This document shows positions 10,061-22,917 of a stretch of 64,000 nucleotides of DNA, in pieces (position 1 is the stretch's first letter; each line of letters begins with the position of its first letter). Both the position numbers and the translations under genes were made by a program. The notes beneath the pieces are model-generated. The model saw only the letters and a list, made by a program, of their open reading frames with translations. It did no database searches and had not been told where the DNA came from. The stretch spans positions 44,531,597 to 44,595,596 of the forward strand of contig OZ023213.1 of assembly GCA_963995525.1 (NCBI GenBank), in the 5' to 3' direction. The DNA is from Escarpia spicata (lineage: Eukaryota > Annelida > Polychaeta > Sabellida > Siboglinidae).

Positions 10061-11479
10061 ATTCACATGGTTACATGTTGTGTCAGTTAAACTGGTTCCT
10101 TCCTACATTAAATGAAGCTATATGTATGCATACTGTATACAAGATACATGTAATTACAACTCTACCTGCACATTTGATACCTGACCTACTTCACCTGTTA
10201 AATTAAGTGCTGGTGGAGTGCTTCAATAAAACACCCACATATTGACTCAGACAATGATGGTTAAACAGAGCACCTGCAGCTTAAAGCAAACACCCTCTAC
10301 TGTATATTGTGGCAGTGCAATAAACAACACACTGTCTGGTAACAGCTGACTGCTAACAAATGCTGGTTTTAACTGATCAGTATGTAGTTCTTTAAAACTA
10401 TTTTAAAATTATACAAATATATTTTAAAAGATTTAACAAGATTGCCACCCAGAGCAACAAACCCAGAGCTTATGAAAGATCACATGTTTTGTCTCTATCT
10501 GTAAACCGCCCTTTCAGAGATGTTTGTTAATTCTGCTTTGATTGCATTCGCACTGCTGGCATTTACACAAAATGAAATTGATAATCAATGTAAACTGTTT
10601 CTTCACTAATGTTGATTCACGTCCTTTAGTCCTACCTTTTTAACTGAGAACCAAATCTTACTCACTTTCCTAAACCCTTTAAAGCAAAAACACCCCAGGT
10701 GAAATGGTGTTTTTAAAAAAAAAATACTGCCAGATTATGATAGATTTGTATGCATTCTATCAATAAAGTTCAAATTAACAACAATTATATACCTCTAAGT
10801 GAGTCTTAGTCATGGATCAAGCATGCCGATATCAAGTAATCAAATCCAGTATGTAATCTTTGATGGCCATTTTATAAAAAAACTTTTTTTCTTCTGAAAT
10901 TTCTGCCTTTAGAAACAGGATATCTCTGGGAGTAATTACGCTATACAAATAAGGTTTACAGTGTTGCATTCAGCAGACTCTGCTCTGTGAAATGATCAGA
11001 CACTTTTAAAAAATCAATAGCTTGAAAGATATAAACGTATAAAATTATGTTGCTTAAAACCAAGTTTTAATTTTCTCGCTTTACATAAAAATTCTTTAAA
11101 AAATAAAAACGAAACATATTAATAAAAAAAATGCTCTGATCATTTCACATTAGAATGTTTACAGAACATGGATCTGCAAGAATTATAATTATACATATAT
11201 AATGGCAGTGTTTCCAAATTTGTCAATATTTTCTCAAAATGGCAGCCATGTTGTTTGTTACCATGGAAACAGGGGTCTGGCCAAAAAAATTCAATACATT
11301 TTTTACTCAGCATCATCCATTCCATACTCTGGGTAAACAAATTTGCACAATTTACAGAAATAACAAAAATAATTATATCTACCTGGCGTGTCTGGCCTTA
11401 AAATCATAGAATGACCAATATACATATGTATAAACACAACGGGAGGATGACTGAAAGCAACATAGTCTGTCCCGGTAAT

Positions 11480-11635
11480 CCCTGAATCATCCTATCAAGC
11501 CAGGACTGGTAATAATACTAGGGCACCCAGGGCTGTGGTTTATTGCCAACACAAATCTGTGGAAGTTTGTTAGATCAACTGTACGTCAGTTCACTTTCTG
11601 TCTTTGCAGTCATGACTATGGAAACCAGAACACAC
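11480..11635 (+). repeat. Member 1 of an unclassified interspersed repeat
   Basis: Blocks ATCCTATCAAGCCAGGACTG, GTAATAATACTA, CAACTGTACGTCA and ACTTTCTGTCTTTGCAGTCA occur in the same order, with divergence, at 41240-41345 and partly at 39344-39472. No termini were defined. Confidence 0.4.
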
Positions 11636-11752
11636 CAAAGAACAAGTCCAGGAGCAGTTCAGCTGTTATTCTCGCTTGCTTCCAAAAGAGTGGGTGTCAA
11701 AAGTTTCAAAATTTATATTTAATTTGAACATTTTGTTGGCATTAGTAGTAGT

Positions 11753-11792
11753 AGGAATCCTTGTCAGATATTGAGTGAATAGAATTAAGATA
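11753..11792 (+). repeat. Direct repeat, left member (partner at 12157-12196)
   Basis: About 37 of 40 bases match between the two members (AGGAATCCTTGTCAGATATT then RAGTGAATA). They are 404 bp apart and similarity fades beyond them. Could be ends of a short insertion or a decayed segmental duplication. Confidence 0.7.
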
Positions 11793-13744
11793 TCTTCAAG
11801 TCATGTTCAAATTTAGATCAATGGTTTGGGTATATCAAAAGCAAGGTAGACAATATTAATGACTGGTGAACTCGCCTTCTACTCGGGGGGAATGGTATGA
11901 TAAAGCCTGTAGAATGGGCAGATATCACAAGTGTTGCATCTGGTTCCCAACATAAGAAGACACGGCAAAGATCCACCAGGTCAGAATATAAAAATATAAA
12001 GGTCAGAAGGTAACAGGGCATAGTCAAATACATGTCTATCAACGTGACAGATGCCCGTCTGACACTGTGCTGTGCATCGTGTTTGCAATAAAGGTCACAT
12101 TAAATTAAGTTAATCACTGTTGGGAAATGTCTAGCTAAATCTCTGGCAAAGGTAGCAGGAATCCTTGTCAGATATTAAGTGAATAAAACTAAGATACATC
12201 CAACAAGTTATGTTATTCATGAGGTAACATATGCACAAATGTTTAAAAAAATGTTATATTAAAAATGTTAGCATTTTGTTCATGTATTTTCCAGGGGATT
12301 GTTTCCTGATATTATTGTAGTAGGTTTATCCACCATACAGGGTGGGGGAAAATGTAACCTTTTCATTTCAACGGGGGTAACAATCAGCAGAATAATCTAC
12401 GTTTGTGCAATCTTCTTCTTCTTCACATTAATGTGGTAATCTCAGTACAGAGGAATACCCCACAGTGTGTATGAATAATGCATGGCAGTTATTATCACTT
12501 ACATTTAAAAATCAACAAATCACTATCAGTGTTCTTGATTCTTAAAAAGAACAATGTTCTTTTTCATAAAATAATTATAGTCGCACTATACACCAGCGTC
12601 CTAACTGGCATACATAAAACAAAATAACTTCTTCAACTGGTCTAATAAAATAATCACATCTTTCAACAACAACAAAATCAATTTAAACATAGTCGTCGAA
12701 CTGAAGGCTGTTAAATAACTGACGAATCCCTGGGCCGATGTAGCAGTTCAAGCCAGGCCGGTGTTCTACCTGTCAGAATGAGCTAAGCTAATATGTTGTG
12801 TTTATTCTAAAGAATGTTTTGCTGCAAGATGCATCAGGATATTACCCCAAAACTGACATTTTAAAATAAACATAAATACTGACAGGCATTCAACAAAATA
12901 CTCTAGATTCAACACATATTATGTCATTAACACAGTGAGTAACGCCAACGGTAGGTCGTACACTTATCACCCGGATACCCGCATATCCAATATCGTGGCA
13001 CCATTTCCGATACATTTCCAAATGTAGTTGCGTGACAGTCAGAGATCTGCCGTATGTCGTCATCGTCACTAAATACACTGTGGGATTAACAGGTTTAAGG
13101 CTTACCTCCGAATCGAAGTGAGGGCAGAAGATGTGTGATCAATCGAAGCCAACAGCACCTGTTCCGGGTAAAAGATTCGTGCGTACGCGCCCACTTACGT
13201 CAACTTGATTGAGAGGTGTCAATCATGAGTGACGCTATCTGGCGGAATGAAGTATTCCAATTTGAATTAATGTCGCCATCTACCGGGAAATTGTGAACTA
13301 AACAATGTGTTGCAAGTTAAATCAAAATTAATGTATTTAGACATAATAGAGTGTTCGAAAACAATAAAACACATCATATCAGTGGACACGGTGGTATAAA
13401 TATGTTACAATATATAATTGTATTATTATATAAGGACAACCGTTAGCGTAGCATGGTTGATTGTTTGGGGAGTGTTTTAGCTGCGATTGCAGGTTCCCCC
13501 AAAACCCACAACTGCACCCGTTTGAAACCTACAATCACACCCCCTTGAAGTTCCAAATAAAACCAACTGCCCCCGACGTGAGACCTCGAGCGGAACTAGT
13601 TTCCTTCAGCGGAAGTGGGGCGTATGCACCATGGCATCATCAACCTACCTGATAGGATAATAAAGGGTAAACATGAGATGAAGAAATATATTTAAATAAA
13701 ACATACGGAATTACTTATTCAAAGAAAATGTTTTAGCTAGAGAA

Positions 13745-13939
13745 TGATGAACATCGCGTATCATTACTTGGATACATTACGAAGGGAAACGATCTAGATG
13801 AAGACAGGCTAGACGGTGGAGAGACGAACTATACGAGTACTGAAAGGGCACCATCTGGAAAGGAAAGCGCAAGACAGACATATGGAAGCGACATGCTGAG
13901 GCCTTCGCCCAACTACGGGACACTACGGCTGCACAATGA
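13745..13939 (+). pseudogene. C-terminal fragment of an RTE (BovB-like) LINE, plus strand
   Basis: In one frame this reads …ITWIHYEGKRSR, stop, RQARRWRDELYEY, stop, KGTIWKGKRKTDIWKRHAEA and FAQLRDTTAAQ then a stop at 13937-13939. The RRWRDEL, IWK and WKRHAEAFAQLRDTTA signatures are those of the extreme C-terminus of RTE/BovB-type reverse transcriptases. Two in-frame stops and an expected GTIW-Q/R spacing change show it is decayed. Only the last ~65 codons are present. A larger piece of the same family lies 0.9 kb downstream in the opposite orientation. Confidence 0.8.
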
Positions 13940-14318
13940 CGAGAGTCCGGTTGTGTCGCTCGACAGTAGGCTTACTTCAGCACGCACGGAACAATGCAAG
14001 ACATACACAATAGCCACGATCTCAAGCATTGCTGAGTCATTGCTATTAATAATAATATAGTTATGTAAATGTTGTTCGAAGGTCACCAGTGGAGAACACG
14101 AGATAATAAACCCTGACTGGTGATACCAATGAAACAATAAAACGTGTATGTGTTCAAACGTGTTAATGTAGTCTACTGTACTTTTATTACATTTCCCATC
14201 GAACATTTTGTAATCGTATAAAGCTGTGTTTGAAGTTGGTCCGGATTAAGTTTTGCGATTGGTTAGACCGATCGGTCCTGGGCCGCGTTCACGTGCGAAC
14301 GTTGACGACAGCAGCGGG
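13940..14318. other. Unassigned sequence between LINE fragment and (GAC)n
   Basis: No coding or structural signal seen, apart from the downstream trinucleotide tract. Confidence 0.5.
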
Positions 14319-14319
<1 letters not shown>

Positions 14320-14412
<93 letters not shown>

Positions 14413-14505
14413 CGAGACGACGACGGCGACGACGGCGATGGCGATGGCGATGGCGATGGCGATAACGACGACGACGACGACGACGGCGGCGACGACGACA
14501 GTAAT
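14320..14505 (+). repeat. (GAC)n-rich trinucleotide tract
   Basis: Mostly GAC/ACG trinucleotides with GGC and GAT interruptions. It produces open frames of Asp, Thr, Arg or Val runs on both strands; no flanking conserved protein sequence supports translation. Confidence 0.9.
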
Positions 14506-14769
14506 AATAACAACAACAAAATAAGAAGAAGTTCTTTTATTCGACGTTTCAGACATTAAAAATAACATATATAATACATGCATGTCAAACTATACTTTTA
14601 AGCTCTTCAAGCAGGTTCAAAAATTACCCTTGAATAGTCGCGGTGTTTGGCGAATGCTGTCCAGCCGGCGGTGATTCTTCTTTAAATCTCCTTGTCTTGG
14701 TTTTTGTCTCTGGTACTGTAGCGCTGTCCCAAATAGACGTAGCTTTCAACGTTCTTTATATGCGTGGTG

Positions 14770-14770
<1 letters not shown>

Positions 14771-14840
<70 letters not shown>
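14771..14840 (+). repeat. (TA)n microsatellite
   Basis: About 35 uninterrupted TA dinucleotides. It marks the 3' edge of the minus-strand LINE remnant that follows. Confidence 0.95.
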
Positions 14841-14842
<2 letters not shown>

Positions 14843-14844
<2 letters not shown>

Positions 14845-16307
14845 GTGTGTCATTTTCTAGCATCACTTTTGTCTTCGGCGAAGCGAAGATGGCTGAGATA
14901 TTCTCCGTCTCTCCTCAAGTCTCCGGTTTCCCAGGTCAGTCTTCGGAATATGCTTTCGAGTGTTGCCGTGAACAGCTTGAGCGATATAGTGTCACACTGT
15001 CGTACTCCTCTCTTGATGTTAATCGTGTTGCTCTTTTTATGTAGATGGACTATCACCGAGCTGTTAGTATAGATGTCGTCCAGGAGTTCGATGTACTTGT
15101 CTTCTATGCCCTTTTCTTGAAGGGAGGTCACTATTGCTTGAGTTTGCACCAAGACGAAAGCCTTCTCGTAGTCGACGAAAGCGAAGCAGAGCGGGACATT
15201 ATTCTCGGCATTTCTCTTTCAGATGGTTTACGACGTGTATGTGGTCTGACGTTGAGTACCTGCTTCTGAATCCTGCTTGCTCTCGTGGTTGGTTTTCGTC
15301 TAGTGTCTTCTCTAGCCTATCCGTTAGTATCCTTGTGAGTAATTTTTAGATGTTTGATAACATACATATCGGTCTGTAGTTATTTAAGTCTTTCTTATTT
15401 CCCTTCTTGAAAATTATCAGCATATTTGCGTTTTTCCATGCTGTGGGTATTCGTCTTTCTGATAAGCATTTAATATACAGTTTAGCCAGTGTATTCGAGA
15501 TGGTATCTTCTCCTGTTTTTAATGTTTCAATGTTTACATGGTCGTTGCCTGATGTCTTCCCATTCTTCATATCTCTTAGCGCTGCTTCCATCTCCCATGA
15601 TGTTATCTCTGGTATCTCTTTCGGGTCGGCGTGAATTATGGTATTCTGTTCACTGTCGTTTAGCTCGGTGTAGAATTCCTCTATTCGTTCCATGATCATA
15701 TATTGGTTTCTTGTTTATCTACCCTGCTTGTCTAGAAATGTAATCAGTCTGTCTTGTTCTAGTGCCTGTGTTCTTCTTTTGGCTTTCTTCAGGCTAATTG
15801 ATGCCATAATCGTTTCTCGTACGATCTCTTGTTTGTACTTCCTGATGTCCTTCTCGCTTTCTTTTTGATTGTCTTGCATATTTCTACGTACTCTATTTGT
15901 TTTTATGGTCGCCGTTATCTACCATTTCTTGTTGTTTCTTCATTATTGCTCGTGTTGGTGATGATATTCTCGTCACTACATGCCTATTGATTGCTTTGGC
16001 TACACTTGTCGCACTTTGTTTGAACATCGGAGTGATGTTTTAGCTCATAGTATCGATGTTGTCTGGTTCCTGTAGTGTCTCGAATCGATTCCGTAGTTCA
16101 AGTTGGAATTCGATCTTTTGTGTTCCTATTTGTGTGATATCTACACTTGATGGTCTCTTGTTTATCAACTTCTTCCTTTCAGCCTTGACATCCAGTTTTA
16201 TGTTGCTCATTACCATTCTGTGGTCACTTCTGATGTTGACTTGGTTGATGACAGTTACGTCAGCGACCATGTCTGGCCTGTTTGTCAGGATGTAGCCAAT
16301 TTGTTTT
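14843..16307 (-). pseudogene. RTE (BovB-like) LINE remnant, endonuclease end to reverse transcriptase
   Basis: Minus strand, from high to low coordinates: end of endonuclease (YILTNRPDMVADVTVINQ and NIRSDHRMVMSNIKLDV, 16180-16300, with the SDHR motif); a linker that is frame-broken between about 15700 and 16040; reverse transcriptase N-part (IPEITSWEMEAALRDMKNGK, NDHVNIETLKTGED, RRIPTAWKNANMLIIFKKGN, KDLNNYRPICMLSNI, 15350-15650); frame breaks; then SVIVHLHKKSN, INIKRGVRQCDTISLKLFTA and YLSHLRFAED (14850-15050). The catalytic FADD motif reads FAED and GVRQGD reads GVRQCD, so the copy is inactive as well as fragmented. It is truncated at the 3' side by the (TA)n tract and on the 5' side by a SINE. 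Confidence 0.85.
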
Positions 16308-16626
16308 AATGCAATTTCTGTATAGCGAAGTATTCGGTCCTTAGGACTGCTCAAAACGCTACACACTTTACTTCCTCGCAGATATGTTCAATCGAACACT
16401 ATCTCGACTCTCTGGCTGGGAAGCATTCAACAACGCTGCAATTAATGCGCGAAAACCATTTGTATACAAATCTCATAACTGTCTATAACCGGGTACTCAT
16501 TCATATAGCTGAATGAACTGGAGCAACGTAGAGTGAACGAACTTATCCAAGGTTCGACACAGCAGCACAATATTCGAACCAGTGTTCTCTTAGTCGAGAG
16601 TCCGATGCTCTCTCCACTGCGCCAAA
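16308..16626 (-). mobile_element. tRNA-related SINE, copy B
   Basis: On the minus strand it starts GGCGCAGTGGAGAGAGCATC, has the B box GGTTCGAATATT, then the family body (GTTCGTTCACTCTACGTTGC, CATTCAGCTATATGAATGAG, GTTGAATGCTTCCCA, GTTCGATTGAACA) and ends near CAGTCCTAAGGACCGAATAC. Full length, about 320 bp. Its 3' end abuts the endonuclease region of the neighbouring LINE remnant, consistent with insertion into that LINE. Confidence 0.8.
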
Positions 16627-18338
16627 TAACCAGGCGGTCAGCGGTCATCTTTTCGGAGACTTCTTTACGCTCCTTTACACTGGTTCTGTCAACTGTTTTG
16701 GGCACGCCACTGCACAGCCTGTGTAGGACTCACGACAACTCGTCAACGGGTACAGCCTGTCAACCATGACCAACGATAACCTGTTAGCTATGGCCAACGA
16801 CAGCATGTCAACGATGTAAGACCCACGACTGCATTTTCAATTGTGCAGGACCCACGCCAGCCTCCACTATGTTTGACTCACGACAGCCTTGCGATTACAC
16901 AAGACACATGATATCCTCACCATTTGGTGTAATTGTTTTTCTTGGGATCCACTAAACTTGTGAACGCTGATATCATATTAAACAAATGCTCAAACCGCCT
17001 CAAAGCCTAGCACCTTCTATGTAAATAGATTGCATGCTTATGCAATAGTAATACTACTATCCATATGTAATTCAATGTTTGTCTGGCTGAATATGTGTCA
17101 AGGTGCCTTCAGTGCAACTGTTGTTTTACCGGTCAAGATCAGGCACGTTTTCTCGTTCTGTTGTATGTCAAAGCGGCCTCCCGCGGTGGTAAAAGACCGG
17201 GCCGGTTACAAGTCGCCACAAGCCTGCCAACAGGCCGGCACACGCCGCCTCGTCACAACCGTCACAAAGAACGACTTCTTTAGAAATACTTAGCGGCAGT
17301 GAATACTTAGCGGCGATCATACACGGCCCGTGTCGACGCCGTGAGGTCTACACGGCTGACGGGCGTCAAATAACCAGGCGATCTGCGATTAGTGTGGTCA
17401 GTCAATGATTCCGTCTCGGAGCGGCCACACTTAGCCTTAGCGGCGAGCCGGCGGATTAACTCTCGGACTTCGAGTAGCGGACGTTTGTAGGTGAGTGGAC
17501 GCTCAAGTAGCCGGCTAGGGAAACTTCCCATGGACACGAGTTTCGTTCTCTTACTGTTACGATCGTGTTCCCACGTGTGTCACAACGGCACACCTGTTAA
17601 TAATGCACAACTTCGGAGCTGGGAATATTAATATCTAGATTATGGACTGAGTAGCGAAGTCTGCTAAACTGTCGTGTTTTGTTTTCCTTTAATATGTACC
17701 ATACGTAATGCGATGTAAATAATGACTTATTGACTATAGAACTGTCAGAACATGAAGCAGTTTCATGACAGACGTTGGTCTAATTTTGAGTAAGTTGTGG
17801 TCATGGTCTTTAGACTTACGTCAACTCGGTTGTGAACACGATCATTAGACTTACGCAACTGTTTCAAGATGTCCACAATGCGGTCACATTGTGGTGACGA
17901 CTTGACGGAATTTTTTAATTTAGTTGACGTCCATAAATGTTTAGAACCTTTGTGCCGCAACGCAGATGTTGCAGAACATTGGCAATTGTCCTTGTGAGTT
18001 TCTATGTGTTTGAAGCGCGTCCGGGCAAAATAATTGACTAAAATGTTTCTTTCTACACACACGTCCAGCGGCCGTGGACAGTGATCGGCAGGTATTCTTC
18101 GAGGTGAGCTGTTACATCGCGGTAACAGCTGGGGAGCTTCCACTAGCTGCTTACGTCTGTATTCGTCGTAGGAGTCACTCTGTTGGAAGGTCTGAGTACG
18201 TCTGTATTTGTAAACAATGTTACTGGGAGGTCTGTGTACATCTGCAGATTTCTGACACAAAGCAGCGAATGCTGTTTCGTGTGGGTACATTTCACAAACT
18301 GGTAAAGATATAGCGACACTCGATCGCAATAGGAATGA
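16627..18338. other. Unassigned, partly CpG-rich
   Basis: 16720-16900 contains loosely repeated phrases (GTCAACNATG, AGGACYCACGAC) that look like a decayed tandem array. 17190-17540 is GC- and CpG-rich with no convincing open frame or splice signal. The phrase AAATAACCAGGCG is shared by 16624 and 17364. Confidence 0.4.
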
Positions 18339-18344
18339 TATACA

Positions 18345-18394
<50 letters not shown>
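18339..18394 (+). repeat. (TA)n microsatellite
   Basis: About 25 TA dinucleotides, nearly uninterrupted. Confidence 0.95.
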
Positions 18395-18398
<4 letters not shown>

Positions 18399-20199
18399 CG
18401 GTTAACCAACGGGAACGTAATACGGATTTCTACAGAATTTCAAATAAAAATACATGTGGCAACGACATCATTAAAGTTAGAATACTAGTTGTGTTTGCAA
18501 AAATGAGGGTGGTCGATTTCTGATGCTTCGTATGGGTTATATATACGCGTCAAGTAAGCAAACATATTTATCGAGACACCGTCCGGGAATCACAGTGCCA
18601 GACGCAGAACACTGACAAAACCGGGACGACGTCCGCGTCAACGCAACATTAAAACAACAGTTGGTGTCCATCAGCATCTGCCTAATTTTCCACAATCCAC
18701 CATCAGCCACTGTTGGTCGATCAGCATTCAGACTGGAGTGTCTCTTTAACTACACGCCGTGGTTGGAGATTACACGCGTGGCCGCCCGCGTGGAGGAGCG
18801 GTCGACGTTATTAACCGAGGCCCTAAGTGCGCGGGCGGGTGTGACGGACATCACGGCTCTCCGAGTCGGCTCATTAGAACCCAGCAAGTGCATCATCCCC
18901 GGCTCCATGGGGGCTATCTCACCCATTCACGCACACACCAAGTCCGCATTATGTTAAGCAACTTTTAAAGCTGCCTCCTCGGCTGAATACGCGAATATGT
19001 TTTTTGATGTCCAAGTGCACCCGTAAGACGAAGAAGAAGTTTGTTTTCACCATGTACATGATTCACGTGTGTTACGTAATACGTTTATGTATATAAACGT
19101 GCATACGTATACAAGATAAACATATAAGGTATCATTCACAGTCTACGCCTTTAAATTATACTTAACAAATAAATTACATTGGCATATCAACTAAGACTCC
19201 AGTAAGACCCACGCGTCGTTATCATAGGGTCCACTCGGTGTTAACTAAATGATTACATTATTTCATTAGTGATGTAATTGTCTCGTATATATTATGAGTT
19301 ATATGTGAGTTTGTGGTGTATGTATAGGACTGTATACAGGTCGATGTTTTTGTTGAAATATATGTGTGTTTTATGATAATGTAATGTATTGTATAGGTGT
19401 AACATAACTTTATAATGTTTTTACACATATACGTAACAGTTTGGTAATGCGTGAATACTTTAAAGGGAGTTGTCTGTTCGTCGTATTTTTTATTAGTTAA
19501 GTAATATAGCATATTAAAGACTAGACTTAATATACTCAGTTGGATTAATTTCATGAGTGGGTACTTTGGATTAAATGGCCGGAAAAATTGACTTCGGTCG
19601 CTATACATTGATGTTGCCAAAGCCAACTGCCAGCCCGACATTAAGATGAAACATTCTTAGTCATATACACCTAATTATATTGGTCAAAATAGATATAATT
19701 TACGTAAGTAAAGCCTGTTTTGATTAATACGAAAATGGTTTATCACAACGGATTTTGTAATGGTCTAACTATGTAACCATGCATTCACATACTGCAGTGC
19801 ATGTGCGGTTGAACTGATCACGTTTCTGGTAGCTGGTTGTATGCTTGTCCTATATAGAGTGATCGCCATTGATTGTGGCTATATTACGAGCGATCATTCA
19901 CAAGCAATATGCAATGATTTATGTGACACGCGTCCTTCGTAGTAGGAGAAATTGCATCGGAGCCACAGGTCTGCTTAACGTAAAACATTTCCACGATCAA
20001 ATCATCGCACTACACGAGCAGTCACGTGCACTCATGTCACGATAGTGTGGGCCCTGGCGGGATCGCGTGTTTGTGTCGTTGAGCATTTTGGAAAAATACA
20101 CTCTCACGAACATGACTGTATTCGTAGATAACTGTTTACTGTTACACGCAGCCCCGAAATGAGGACCCCCTGGGCAGTGATTCATCGGATATGGTGTGT
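18395..20199. other. Unassigned non-coding stretch
   Basis: 18660-18960 is GC-richer but none of its open frames resembles a known protein. 19240-19650 is rich in TATG/TGTAT words. Nothing else recognised. Confidence 0.45.
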
Positions 20200-20415
20200 T
20201 ACGACCCATTTTGTAATAATCGACCAATTTTGTAATAACGACCCATTTTGTAATACAACAGGCCCATTTTGTAATATCTACCCATTTTGTAATAAAAACA
20301 GGCCCATTTTATAATAAATCGATGTAATACTGTAATAACACTATATAATAACATGTAGGCCCATTTTGTAATAATTTCAGGTGTACACATTTTGTAAGAA
20401 CAGGCAGACCCCATT
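20200..20415 (+). repeat. Degenerate minisatellite built on CCCATTTTGTAATA
   Basis: About nine to ten irregularly spaced copies of CCCATTTTGTAAT(A), often preceded by AGG, at intervals of roughly 17-40 bp. It leads directly into the (CA)n tract. Confidence 0.75.
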
Positions 20416-22055
<1,640 letters not shown>

Positions 22056-22328
22056 GCATTTGTAAACTAAAAGTAAGTTCTTATATATGACGCAGTATCC
22101 AGTCCTCAGGACTGCTCAAAGCGCTTTACTCTTTACTCCCTGGCAGACCTGTTCAATCGAACACCATCTCGACTTCTCTGGGAAGCATCCAGTGACGCTG
22201 TAATTAATGCGCGAATACTATTCGTACACAAATTTCCACCACTGTCTATAGCCAGGTACTCATTCATACAGCTGAGTGAACTGGAGCAACGTAGAGTGAG
22301 CGAACTTTCCCACGGTTCGAGACGGCAG
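22056..22328 (-). mobile_element. tRNA-related SINE, copy C (single 30-bp module, 5' truncated)
   Basis: Minus strand: family body with CACTCTACGTTGCTCCAGTT, AGCTGTATGAATGAGTACCT, GATGCTTCCCAGAG and GTTCGATTGAACAGGTCTGC, then GAGCAGTCCTGAGGACTGGA, TACTGCGTCATATATAAGAA and the tail CTTACTTTTAGTTTACAAAT. The tRNA-like head is missing. This is the best local reference for the unexpanded 3' region that became the 90-copy array in copy A. Confidence 0.85.
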
Positions 22329-22739
22329 AATAGGATTGTACAGGGACAGCTTGCAATGCTTCAAATAATTGTCTAAAGGTACAGAGGAAAACCGTTGCAA
22401 GTTGCACATATATGATACACTTGCACCAATTCTCCGACATGATGTCGATTGTTGCAAGTTGCACAGGTGCAACTTGTCTGTATACGAGTATTTGTACCGT
22501 TGCAAGTTTTACCATTGCAAGTTTGAACGGTACAAATGCATGTGTAAAGAGAGCTTTAGTCACAAGTTTCGGCTATCAAACTGTACACTGTCTTAATTGC
22601 TCATTGCTGCGATTAAATTACCCTCTTAAGTAAATTAATGAGCATTAGTTTTATATAATCAGTAACCTTTCTTGTTTTTTACACTGTCAGTTGGCTGAGG
22701 CTTTGCGGATATTTACTAGCGGAACGACAATACGGATGA
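22329..22739. other. Cluster of GTTGCAAGTT motifs, otherwise unassigned
   Basis: Within 22390-22525 GTTGCAAGTT or TTGCAAGTT recurs about four times, with TGCAACTTG on the other strand. A perfect inverted repeat CAAGTTGCAC/GTGCAACTTG with a 2-base spacer lies at 22455-22476. Confidence 0.55.
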
Positions 22740-22917
22740 TTCGGACCAAGCGGGTACTTTAATTTGGCGCGTGGTAAACAGACAAACAAACTAATTGTTC
22801 GGACCACGCGGGTACTTTAATTTGGCGCGTGGTAAACAGACAAACAAACTAATTGTTCGGACCACGCGGGTACTTTAATTTGGCGCGTGGTAAACAGACA
22901 AACAAACTAATTGTCCG
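22740..22917 (+). repeat. 58-bp minisatellite, 3 copies
   Basis: Three near-identical copies with CGCGGGTACTTTAATTTGGC, then GCGTGGTAAACAGACAAACA. The first copy differs at CCAAGCGGG. Confidence 0.95.

Larger units (their letters stand above)
10061..13744. other. Long AT-rich non-coding stretch
   Basis: No protein domain, RNA gene or complete transposon seen. Two local features are listed separately: a 404-bp-spaced direct repeat (11753, 12157) and a member of a low-copy interspersed repeat (11480-11635). Open frames are short and unrelated to anything I recognise. Confidence 0.5.

Noticed and set aside
14230..14583. Asp/Thr/Arg/Val-run proteins over the (GAC)n tract
   Set aside because: Homopolymeric translations in every frame of a trinucleotide repeat, with no conserved flanking protein sequence.
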